The position numbers and the translations under genes were made by a program. DNA of 25,897 bases from Subdoligranulum sp. CAG:314. Its GTDB lineage: Bacteria; Bacillota; Clostridia; Christensenellales; CAG-314. The stretch is taken from positions 309,956 to 335,852 of the forward strand of contig FR900999.1 in NCBI GenBank assembly GCA_000437915.1. The letters run 5' to 3'. The notes beneath the pieces were generated by a model. That model made no database searches and was not told the DNA's origin. It was given only the letters and a program-made list of their open reading frames with translations. This document shows, one piece after another, positions 8,548 to 14,536 of this stretch (its first letter is position 1; each line of letters opens with the position of its first letter).

Positions 8548-8576
8548 TTGACAAGACTTTCGGTTTATATTAAAAT
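8548..8576 (+). promoter_or_regulatory. Sigma-A type promoter for the ylxM-ffh-rpsP operon
   Basis: A perfect TTGACA (8548-8553) and TAAAAT (8571-8576, five of six) are separated by 17 bases, just after the ftsY stop. The predicted transcription start near 8583 falls at the first bases of the hairpin at 8582-8607, so the RNA would begin with that stem-loop. Confidence 0.82.
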
Positions 8577-8581
8577 GTCAG

Positions 8582-8607
8582 GGTGTAAAGTATTTTTACT
8601 TTACACC
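8582..8607 (+). repeat. Perfect 11-bp inverted repeat at the predicted 5' end of the ylxM mRNA
   Basis: GGTGTAAAGTA (8582-8592) pairs perfectly with TACTTTACACC (8597-8607) around a TTTT loop. The right arm is followed by four T residues (8608-8611), and the ylxM ATG starts at 8615. Three readings are possible: a weak terminator for the ftsY operon, a 5' stem-loop that protects or controls the ylxM-ffh mRNA, or a DNA operator covering the transcription start. Its position just after a near-consensus promoter makes a pure terminator role less likely, and four T residues are few. Confidence 0.8.
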
Positions 8608-8614
8608 TTTTGTT

Positions 8615-8974
8615 ATGGATGCGAAAATAGACGCAATGGAAATCACGAGGCTGAAAGACGTTTACGGCGCGCTGCTTACCGACAGACAGGCTGAAATGCT
8701 TTCGTTGTTTTATGATTTCGACAACTCTTTGTCCGAGATTGCCGAGCAATACGGCGTGAGCCGACAGGCGGTAAGGGACGTTATCGAGCGCGCCAAAGTT
8801 CAGCTTGCCGAGTTGGAAGTCAAATTGGGCTTTGCAAAAAAAATCGCAGAAACCCTTGAAATTTGCAAAAGGCTGAGAACATCGTATCGGGAGAGAGATG
8901 ACGCGGCGGCGCTTGCGGAAACGCTCGAAGCCGTCTGGGAGAAAAAGAATGGCATTGTTTTCGGGACTCAGTGA
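8615..8974 (+). CDS. ylxM: YlxM, SRP-associated helix-turn-helix protein
   Basis: YlxM proteins (UPF0122, p13-like) are small helix-turn-helix proteins encoded next to ffh in Firmicutes and linked to the SRP pathway. The 119-residue product contains the family core DVYGALLTDRQAEMLSLFYD, then SLSEIAEQYGVSRQAVRDVIERA, which resembles the sigma-70 region 4 fold, then a helical tail. The start is uncertain. ATG 8615 lies seven bases after a hairpin, and ATG 8636 (giving MEITRLKD) matches the usual family N-terminus better; neither has a Shine-Dalgarno sequence. The 3' end overlaps ffh by 26 bases. The neighbouring ffh and ftsY support the assignment. Confidence 0.9.
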   Translation: MDAKIDAMEITRLKDVYGALLTDRQAEMLSLFYDFDNSLSEIAEQYGVSRQAVRDVIERAKVQLAELEVKLGFAKKIAETLEICKRLRTSYRERDDAAALAETLEAVWEKKNGIVFGTQ

Positions 8975-10265
8975 GAGAATAAATCATATTTTTTCCAAGC
9001 TGTCCAACCGCGGAGCGCTGACGGAGCTGGAAATAAAGCAGGCCATGCGCGAGGTGCGCGTCGCTTTGCTGGAAGCCGACGTAAACGTGTCCGTTGCGAA
9101 GCAGTTTATTGCCGACGTGAGCGAAAAAGCCGTAGGAGAGCAGGTGCTTAAAAGTCTGACTCCTGCGCAGCAGGTGATAAAAATCGTCAACGAGCAGCTT
9201 ATCGAGCTTATGGGACCGGTGCAGAGCAAGCTCAAGGTTGCGAGCAGGCTTCCTACCGTCATCATGATGTGCGGACTCCAAGGCGCGGGAAAAACCACTA
9301 TGTGCGGCAAGCTTGCCGTTTACCTCAAAAAACAGGGCAAAAATCCCTTGCTTGTCGGGTGCGATATTTACAGACCTGCGGCAATCGAGCAGTTGAGAGT
9401 GGTAAGCGGAAAGGCAAAAGCCGGGTTTTTCGAGATGGGACAAATCAATCCCTCGAAAATCGCCGTCAAGGCTGTGGAATATGCCAAAGCAAACGGTTAC
9501 GATACGGTTATTCTGGACACGGCGGGACGTCTGCACATCGACGAAAAGCTGATGGCGGAGCTTAAAGACATAACAAAGCACGTGGAAGTCACCGAGACGC
9601 TGCTGGTTGTCGACGCCATGACGGGGCAGGATGCGGTCAACGTGGCAAAAACCTTCGACGAACAGTTGGAAATAACGGGCGTCATTATGACAAAGCTTGA
9701 CGGCGACACGCGCGGGGGCGCAACGCTGTCCATTAAAGCGGTCACGGGCAAGCCGATTAAGTTCTGCGGAATAGGGGAAAAGCCGGAAGACATCGAACCG
9801 TTTTATCCCGACAGAATGGCGGGCAGAATTTTGGGGATGGGAGACGTGCTCACCCTTATCGACAAGGCGCAGGAGGCAATCAGTCAGGAAGAGGCGCAGG
9901 AAATGGCGAAAAAGCTTCGCGAAGCGAGCTTTGACCTTAACGACTATCTTGCGCAGATGGAAAAGCTTAAAAAAATGGGCAGTGTGAAGGACTTGTTGGC
10001 TATGGTTCCCGGCGCGGGAAAGCTGAAAATTTCCGACGACGACGTCAACGAAATCGAGCTTGAAAAAAATAAGGCGATTATCAGGTCCATGACTCCCGCA
10101 GAGAGAAGCAATCCCAAAATACTGAATTATCAAAGGCGTCGCAGAATTGCGGCGGGCAGCGGAACTCAGGTGCAGGACGTAAACAAGCTTATAAAACAAT
10201 TCGAGCAAAGCAAGGACATGATGAAGCGTTTCAGCGGAAAAAGAGGCGCTCGTCTGCCTTTCTGA
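8949..10265 (+). CDS. ffh: Signal recognition particle GTPase Ffh
   Basis: Ffh binds the SRP RNA and the signal sequences of nascent membrane and secreted proteins, then docks with FtsY. I chose ATG 8949, inside the end of ylxM, because GGGAG (8937-8941) precedes it and the product MALFSGLSERINHIF has the standard N-terminus; an upstream ATG at 8898 would add 17 unrelated residues. In the 438-residue protein the GTPase motifs are GLQGAGKTT (109-117), DIYRPAA (139-145), DTAGR (190-194) and TKLDG (248-252). The M domain follows from about 325, with RRRRIAAGSG (396-405) as the RNA-binding helix. The usual Met-rich C-terminal tail is short (DMMKRFSGKRGARLPF). No SRP RNA gene is recognised in the window. 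Confidence 0.98.
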   Translation: MALFSGLSERINHIFSKLSNRGALTELEIKQAMREVRVALLEADVNVSVAKQFIADVSEKAVGEQVLKSLTPAQQVIKIVNEQLIELMGPVQSKLKVASRLPTVIMMCGLQGAGKTTMCGKLAVYLKKQGKNPLLVGCDIYRPAAIEQLRVVSGKAKAGFFEMGQINPSKIAVKAVEYAKANGYDTVILDTAGRLHIDEKLMAELKDITKHVEVTETLLVVDAMTGQDAVNVAKTFDEQLEITGVIMTKLDGDTRGGATLSIKAVTGKPIKFCGIGEKPEDIEPFYPDRMAGRILGMGDVLTLIDKAQEAISQEEAQEMAKKLREASFDLNDYLAQMEKLKKMGSVKDLLAMVPGAGKLKISDDDVNEIELEKNKAIIRSMTPAERSNPKILNYQRRRRIAAGSGTQVQDVNKLIKQFEQSKDMMKRFSGKRGARLPF

Positions 10266-10309
10266 AATAAATAAAATCAATCAATTAAACTTTCGGAGGA
10301 AAAACACAA

Positions 10310-10645
10310 ATGGCAGTAAAAATGAGATTGACAAGATTGGGTGACAAAAAAAGTCCTTTCTATCGCATAGTCGTCGTCGATTCGCGCAAGGCGAGGGACG
10401 GTCAGTATGTCGACCTTATCGGCACATACGACCCGCTGTCCGAGCCCGCGACGGTGAAAATCGACGCCGAGAAAGCGAAGAAATGGATAGGAAACGGAGT
10501 TCAACCTACCGACACGGTCAGGGCTTTGCTTGTCAAAGAGGGTATTATGGAACCCAAAAAATTCTGTGTGAGAAAACCCAAGCAGGCTCCGCCCGCGCCC
10601 AAAGCAAAAGCGGAAGGCGACAATCAGGAAGTCAAAGCGGAATAA
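10310..10645 (+). CDS. rpsP: Ribosomal protein S16 (bS16)
   Basis: bS16 is a 30S subunit protein needed for early assembly of the 5' domain of 16S rRNA. The product starts MAVKMRLTRLGDKKSPFYRIVV, with the conserved RDG and IGTYDPL segments after it. At 111 residues it is longer than the usual 80-90 because of an Ala/Pro/Lys-rich tail from about residue 88 (KPKQAPPAPKAKAEG). Such tails are common in Firmicutes and are probably disordered. GGAGG at 10295-10299 fixes the start. The 44-base gap after ffh shows no promoter or terminator, so read-through from the ylxM promoter is likely. Confidence 0.97.
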   Translation: MAVKMRLTRLGDKKSPFYRIVVVDSRKARDGQYVDLIGTYDPLSEPATVKIDAEKAKKWIGNGVQPTDTVRALLVKEGIMEPKKFCVRKPKQAPPAPKAKAEGDNQEVKAE

Positions 10646-10648
10646 AAA

Positions 10649-10900
10649 ATGAAAGAGTTTGTAGAATATCTTGTAAAACGTCTGGTTAAGTATCCCGACG
10701 AGGTTTCCGTGGATGTCAGACCCGACGGCGAAGACGGCGAGACAATATACGTTAAGGTTGCCGAGTCAGACGTGGGCAAGGTCATTGGCAGACAGGGAAA
10801 GATAATCATGTCGATGCGCACGCTTGTGAAAGCCGCGGCAACCAAGCAGGGCAAAAAATATTCCGTGGAAATCGCAGACGGCAAAAGCGGCAAAGCTTGA
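10649..10900 (+). CDS. khpA: KH-domain RNA-binding protein KhpA (YlqC)
   Basis: KhpA is a minimal single KH-domain RNA-binding protein that pairs with KhpB in several Firmicutes and influences cell division and post-transcriptional regulation. The 83-residue product is almost entirely the KH fold. The nucleic-acid-binding GxxG loop reads GRQG at residues 47-50 within GKVIGRQGKI. The N-terminus MKEFVEYLVKRLVKYPDEV is typical of the family. The position between rpsP and rimM is the standard one. The ATG is three bases after the rpsP stop with no clear Shine-Dalgarno, so translation is probably coupled. Confidence 0.95.
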   Translation: MKEFVEYLVKRLVKYPDEVSVDVRPDGEDGETIYVKVAESDVGKVIGRQGKIIMSMRTLVKAAATKQGKKYSVEIADGKSGKA

Positions 10901-10902
10901 AT

Positions 10903-11403
10903 ATGAAAATTCAGGTAGGAAAAATAGTCAAAGCGCAGGGGATTAAAGGGGAAGTCAAATTGGCTTCCCTGATTGACAATACGGAAAATTTTAAAAATTT
11001 CCGTTACCTTTATCTCAATGAGCAACGCACCGGAGTGGTTTCGGTCAGAACGGACGGAAATTTTGTGTATGTCCGTTTTTCGACGGTAACGGACAGAAAC
11101 GCTGCGGAGGGACTGAGAGGATTGGGCGTGTTTGCGGACAAAGAGCAGCTCCCGCTTGAAGAGGGACGTTTTTTCATTGACGAGCTGATAGGTTGTTCGG
11201 TAAGGCTCAACGACGGCACTTTTGTCGGCGTTCTCGACGAAATTTTGCAGAACGGAAGCGCGGATGTGTACGTTGCGGTAAAGGACGGCAAAAAAATTCT
11301 GTTTCCGTTTTTAAAGGATTTGACAATAAGAATCGATGTTGACGCAAAAGAAATTCTGCTTGACAAGAAACGTTTTTCAGAGGTAAGCGTAGATGAGAAT
11401 TGA
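10903..11403 (+). CDS. rimM: Ribosome maturation factor RimM
   Basis: RimM binds S19 and helps mature the head of the 30S subunit. The 166-residue product begins MKIQVGKIVKAQGIKGEVKL, the conserved N-terminal block; the C-terminal PRC-barrel domain starts near residue 92 (RFFIDELIGCSV) and contains the usual FPFLKD segment. I prefer ATG 10903; a TTG at 10897 overlapping the khpA stop would add two residues. Neither start has a clear Shine-Dalgarno, and the gap to khpA is two bases, suggesting reinitiation by ribosomes that have just finished khpA. The 3' end overlaps trmD by 11 bases. Confidence 0.95.
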   Translation: MKIQVGKIVKAQGIKGEVKLASLIDNTENFKNFRYLYLNEQRTGVVSVRTDGNFVYVRFSTVTDRNAAEGLRGLGVFADKEQLPLEEGRFFIDELIGCSVRLNDGTFVGVLDEILQNGSADVYVAVKDGKKILFPFLKDLTIRIDVDAKEILLDKKRFSEVSVDEN

Positions 11404-12067
11404 CATTCTTACGCTTTTTCCCGAAATGTTTTCACCGTTGGAATATTCGGTTATCGGTCGCGCAAGACAAAAAGGTATTTTGGAAATCAACATTGTCGAT
11501 ATACGCGACTTTTCCGCCGACAAGCATAAAAAGTGCGACGACTATCCTTTCGGCGGCGGAGCGGGTATGGTAATGATGCCTCAGCCCGTACACGATTGCG
11601 TCAACGCCGTAGACCCGGACAGGCAAGCGCTGAGAATTTATTTGTCCCCCAAAGGCGAAAAGCTGACGCAGAAAAAGGTGGTGGAGCTTTCCGGGAGGGA
11701 GAGATTGCTTTTTCTTTGCGGACATTACGAGGGCGTCGACCAAAGAGTGCTGGATTTGGATTTCGACTGCGAAATTTCCGTAGGAGACTATGTGCTTACG
11801 GGAGGCGAGCTGCCCGCTATGACGCTTGCGGACGCCGTTGCGCGTTACGTTCCGGGAGTGCTGGGAAGCGGAGAGTCTACTGCGGAGGAGAGCTTTTCTT
11901 CGGGGCTTTTGGAATATCCTCAGTATACGCGTCCGCAAATATTCGAGGGATTGGAAGTGCCCGAAGTGCTTGTTTCGGGACATCACGCCAATGTGGCAAA
12001 ATGGAGAATGGAACGGCAGCTGGAAATAACCCGTCGCTGCCGCCCCGACCTTTTGAAGGAAGATTGA
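11393..12067 (+). CDS. trmD: tRNA (guanine-37-N1) methyltransferase TrmD
   Basis: TrmD methylates G37, next to the anticodon, of tRNAs reading CNN codons, using S-adenosylmethionine, and prevents +1 frameshifting. The 224-residue product starts MRIDILTLFPEMF and shows PFGGGAGMVMMPQP, CGHYEGVDQRVLD and the trefoil-knot cofactor site ISVGDYVLTGGELPA. After these comes the C-terminal helical domain with GHHANVAKWR. The catalytic Asp is expected in the SGLLEYPQYTRP region linker; I did not pin it to a residue. The ATG overlaps the last 11 bases of rimM, and AGAGG lies nearby. It is three bases ahead of rbgA, with rplS, its usual downstream partner, moved elsewhere. Confidence 0.97.
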   Translation: MRIDILTLFPEMFSPLEYSVIGRARQKGILEINIVDIRDFSADKHKKCDDYPFGGGAGMVMMPQPVHDCVNAVDPDRQALRIYLSPKGEKLTQKKVVELSGRERLLFLCGHYEGVDQRVLDLDFDCEISVGDYVLTGGELPAMTLADAVARYVPGVLGSGESTAEESFSSGLLEYPQYTRPQIFEGLEVPEVLVSGHHANVAKWRMERQLEITRRCRPDLLKED

Positions 12068-12070
12068 GTT

Positions 12071-12925
12071 ATGCACATACAGTGGTTTCCGGGACATATG
12101 ACCAAATCATTGAGAATGATGGAGGAGAGCGTAAAGGTTGTGGACGCAATAGGTTACGTCCTTGACTGCCGTGCTCCTTTTTCTTGTTTCAATCCCGCTT
12201 TCGGTCAGTACACGGAAAAAAAGCCGTGCGTATTTCTGTTAAACAAGTCCGACCTTGCCGACGAAAAGACCACCGACAGGTGGCTTGCATATTTTGCTTC
12301 AAAGGGAGACAAGGCGATTGCCTTGAACGCAAACGAAAAGGGGTGCGCAAAACAGGTGGTAAAGGCATTCGATTCACTGGAAATGAAAAATGTTTTGCGT
12401 TTAAGACAAAAAGGAGTAGTCAGACCCGTCAGGATAATGATTATCGGCGTGCCCAATTCAGGTAAATCAAGCATCATAAATCTTTTGAGCGGCAGGAAAA
12501 GCGCCGTTACGGGAAACAAGCCGGGCGTGACGCGGGGAAAGCAATGGATTCGTCTCGGCGACGGCTTGGAGCTGCTTGATACGCCGGGCACGTTGTGGTC
12601 AAGATTCGAGAACCAATGCGTTGCGCAGAATCTGTTTTTTATCGGAAGCATAAGCGACAATGTCGTGGATTTGTGCGAGGGGGGACAAGCCCTTCTCGAC
12701 AGGCTCACAGAGGTGGCTCCCGACGCTTTGAAAAACCGTTACAAATTGACGGACGGGGATTTGAGAGACGAAGGATTGATGGATAAAATTTGTATCAAGC
12801 GCGGCTGTCTAAACAAGGGAGAGCCTGACAGGGAAAGATGCGCCGCCGCGATTATCGACGATTTCAGAAAAGGAAGAATGGGGCGCGTGTCTCTGGAAGC
12901 GCCGCAAGCGGAAGATGAAGCTTAA
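12071..12925 (+). CDS. rbgA: Ribosome biogenesis GTPase RbgA (YlqF)
   Basis: RbgA is a circularly permuted GTPase needed for a late step of 50S assembly in Firmicutes. The permutation is visible: the G4 motif NKSD (residues 58-61) comes before G1 GVPNSGKSS (126-134), the G2 Thr in PGVTR (154) and G3 DTPG (170-173). The N-terminus MHIQWFPGHMTKSLR is diagnostic. The C-terminal region (about 180-284) is the helical RNA-binding domain. GAAGGA at 12055-12060 precedes the ATG. It is followed by rnhB with an 11-base overlap, the usual partner order in Firmicutes. Confidence 0.97.
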   Translation: MHIQWFPGHMTKSLRMMEESVKVVDAIGYVLDCRAPFSCFNPAFGQYTEKKPCVFLLNKSDLADEKTTDRWLAYFASKGDKAIALNANEKGCAKQVVKAFDSLEMKNVLRLRQKGVVRPVRIMIIGVPNSGKSSIINLLSGRKSAVTGNKPGVTRGKQWIRLGDGLELLDTPGTLWSRFENQCVAQNLFFIGSISDNVVDLCEGGQALLDRLTEVAPDALKNRYKLTDGDLRDEGLMDKICIKRGCLNKGEPDRERCAAAIIDDFRKGRMGRVSLEAPQAEDEA

Positions 12926-13535
12926 ACTCGATTACGAAAGAAAATTTATCGCTCAGGGCAAAGCTTTTATTGCCGGAGTGGACGAAGCGGGCAGAGGCCC
13001 GCTTGCCGGTCCCGTTGTGGCCGCGTGCGCGGTTATGCCTTTGCGGGAAGAGCAGCTGATTGACGGCGTGGACGACAGCAAGCTTTTGTCGGAATCCAAA
13101 CGCGAGGAATTGTTTGAAATAATCAGAGAAAGGGCAATAGAATATACTATTTCTGTAATAGATAATCGGGAGATTGACAAAATAAACATACTTAACGCTA
13201 CCAAACAGTGTATGAATCGCTGTCTCCAACAGCTTAAAGCGCGCAGCGATATTGTCCTTGTCGACGCCGTCAAGTTGGAAAATCCGCCTTTTGATACCCT
13301 GCCGATAATTCACGGGGACGCGCTTAGCTACTCCATTGCGGCGGCAAGCATATTAGCCAAGGTTTTTAGGGACAGACTGATGAGAGAGTACGACAGCCAA
13401 TATCCCGAGTACGGCTTTGCAAGACACAAGGGATACGGAACGAAAGCGCATATAGAGGCGCTCAAAAAATACGGCGCGTGTCCGCTGCACAGAAAAACCT
13501 TTATCCGCAATTTCGTGAAAACAGATGAATACTAA
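12915..13535 (+). CDS. rnhB: Ribonuclease HII
   Basis: RNase HII removes the RNA part of RNA-DNA hybrids and starts excision of single ribonucleotides misincorporated in DNA. The 206-residue product has the family start block GVDEAGRGPLAGPVV with catalytic Asp23 and Glu24. A third acidic residue is in LVDAVK (Asp117), and a fourth is in HGDALSYSIAAASILAKV (Asp135), which also carries the family's AASI-AKV signature. The C-terminal HKGYGTKAH segment is typical. The ATG lies inside the end of rbgA and lacks a clear Shine-Dalgarno, so translation is probably coupled. Confidence 0.96.
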   Translation: MKLKLDYERKFIAQGKAFIAGVDEAGRGPLAGPVVAACAVMPLREEQLIDGVDDSKLLSESKREELFEIIRERAIEYTISVIDNREIDKINILNATKQCMNRCLQQLKARSDIVLVDAVKLENPPFDTLPIIHGDALSYSIAAASILAKVFRDRLMREYDSQYPEYGFARHKGYGTKAHIEALKKYGACPLHRKTFIRNFVKTDEY

Positions 13536-13884
13536 AATATCGGGACGCAAAGGCGAAGACGCGGCGGCAGCATATCTTAAAAAGAAAAAATACAAAATTT
13601 TAAACAGAAACTATGTCGCGGTCGGCGGTGAAATAGATATAATTGCGCGCGACAAAAACTTTATCGTTTTCGTCGAGGTTAAGTACAGAAAAAATCTTCT
13701 TTTTGAAATTCCCGCCGAAGCAGTCGATTTGTATAAGCGCAGAAAGATAGTGCGCACCGCAAAGATGTATCTTGCCGTAAACAATCTTACCACGTCGCCG
13801 TGCCGTTTCGATATTGTTGAGGTTGTAGGCGAAGGCGACAAAATGCTGATAAATCATTTGGAAAACGCTTTCGAGGACGAGTAA
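13525..13884 (+). CDS. yraN: YraN family (UPF0102) putative endonuclease-fold protein
   Basis: YraN proteins are small Holliday-junction-resolvase-like proteins of unproven function, often placed beside rnhB. The 119-residue product shows the family start GRKGEDAAAAYLKKKKYKIL and then the restriction-endonuclease-like pattern GGEIDIIA followed by FVEVKYR, which would hold the metal-binding Glu, Asp and Glu-x-Lys residues. The C-terminus contains the conserved RFDIVEV strand. The ATG overlaps the last 11 bases of rnhB with no Shine-Dalgarno. It appears to be the last gene of the ylxM operon. The family assignment is firm; the biochemical role is not known. Confidence 0.93.
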   Translation: MNTKISGRKGEDAAAAYLKKKKYKILNRNYVAVGGEIDIIARDKNFIVFVEVKYRKNLLFEIPAEAVDLYKRRKIVRTAKMYLAVNNLTTSPCRFDIVEVVGEGDKMLINHLENAFEDE

Positions 13885-13886
13885 AT

Positions 13887-13917
13887 TTTCCGAAAAGGCA
13901 GCGGAAACAAAATTTTT
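13887..13917 (+). terminator. Possible weak terminator after yraN
   Basis: TTTCCG (13887-13892) can pair with CGGAAA (13902-13907) across a nine-base loop, and a run of five T residues begins at 13913, five bases after the stem. The stem is short and the T run is displaced, so termination would be inefficient. It is in the right place, just after yraN and ahead of the rplS promoter. Confidence 0.3.
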
Positions 13918-13937
13918 ATGTTTTTTGCTTAAAACGC

Positions 13938-13966
13938 TTGAAAAATCAGTCAATATGTGCTATTAT
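13938..13966 (+). promoter_or_regulatory. Extended -10 sigma-A promoter for rplS
   Basis: TTGAAA (13938-13943) and TATTAT (13961-13966) are separated by 17 bases, and a TG at 13958-13959 one base before the -10 box makes an extended -10 element. Transcription should start near 13973, leaving a leader of about 75 bases before rplS. Confidence 0.8.
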
Positions 13967-13980
13967 TGATTGGTGACTTC

Positions 13981-14017
13981 GGACGTTCCAATGGCAAAGA
14001 CTTGCGTATGAACGTTT
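13981..14017 (+). promoter_or_regulatory. Structured leader of rplS, candidate L19 autoregulatory element
   Basis: GGACGTTC (13981-13988) can pair with GAACGTTT (14010-14017), giving six Watson-Crick pairs plus two G-U pairs. Inside the loop GCAA (13994-13997) pairs with TTGC (14002-14005) around a four-base loop. The two-tier hairpin sits between the predicted start site and the ribosome binding site. L19 leaders are a known class of ribosomal protein leader in Firmicutes; whether this one matches that model cannot be judged by eye. Confidence 0.45.
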
Positions 14018-14047
14018 AGTTAACTATTTTTTAGGAGGAAAAGTCAA

Positions 14048-14389
14048 ATGGACATCATCAAAGCAATCGAGCAGGAAAATCTCAATCCCAACGCGCCTGT
14101 TTTTTCCGTCGGAGACACGGTCAAGGTTTTCTTTAAGGTTATCGAAGGAAACAAGGAGAGGATTCAGGCGTACGAGGGAATAGTTATTGCCCGCAAGCAC
14201 GGAGGACTCAGAGAAACATTTACCGTGCGCCGCATTTCAAGCGGTATAGGCGTGGAAAGAACCTTCCCCGTACACAGTCCCAAAATCGACAAGGTCGAGG
14301 TTTTAAGACGCGGACGCGTGAGACGTGCAAAGCTGTATTATCTGCGCAAACGCACGGGCAAGGCTGCGAAAATAAAAGAAACCGTTTAA
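14048..14389 (+). CDS. rplS: Ribosomal protein L19 (bL19)
   Basis: bL19 is a 50S protein at the interface with the 30S subunit. The 113-residue product has the expected length and the family blocks FSVGDTVKVFFKVIEGNKERIQ, YEGIVIARK, TVRRISSGIGVERTFPVHSP and the basic RRGRVRRAKLYYLR. AGGAGG at 14033-14038 is a strong ribosome binding site. In most Firmicutes rplS lies directly after trmD; here it is separated from trmD by rbgA, rnhB and yraN and has its own promoter, leader and terminator, so it is an independent unit. Confidence 0.98.
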   Translation: MDIIKAIEQENLNPNAPVFSVGDTVKVFFKVIEGNKERIQAYEGIVIARKHGGLRETFTVRRISSGIGVERTFPVHSPKIDKVEVLRRGRVRRAKLYYLRKRTGKAAKIKETV

Positions 14390-14396
14390 TAAAAAC

Positions 14397-14427
14397 AAGC
14401 TGTCCCTATGCGGACGGCTTTTCTTTT
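14397..14427 (+). terminator. Intrinsic terminator after rplS
   Basis: AAGCTGTCC (14397-14405) pairs with GGACGGCTT (14412-14420) in a 9-bp stem with one G-U pair and a six-base loop, followed by TTCTTTT (14421-14427). It begins eight bases after the rplS stop codon. Confidence 0.85.
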
Positions 14428-14477
14428 ATCGCGACAATGCCCGCGCGAAAAAATCGATTTTATATGCCTTGATTTGC

Positions 14478-14506
14478 TTGTATATTTGAAAAAATTTCTT
14501 TAAAAT
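14478..14506 (+). promoter_or_regulatory. Possible promoter for the comM-dprA-topA operon
   Basis: TAAAAT (14501-14506) lies 17 bases after TTGTAT (14478-14483), which matches only the first three bases of the -35 consensus. The region is AT-rich, follows a clear terminator and precedes a long operon, so a promoter is needed here, but the exact boxes are uncertain. Confidence 0.35.
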
Positions 14507-14536
14507 AAAAAATCAAGGAAACGGAGGGTTTTACAA

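Noticed and set aside
8530..8614. An SRP RNA gene next to ffh and ftsY
   Set aside because: The only structured element is the 26-base hairpin; it lacks the conserved tetraloop helix and is too short.
8820..10280. A 486-codon open frame on the minus strand opposite ffh
   Set aside because: Same cause: codon-aligned antisense of a gene that avoids TTA, CTA and TCA codons. There is no ribosome binding site or family motif.
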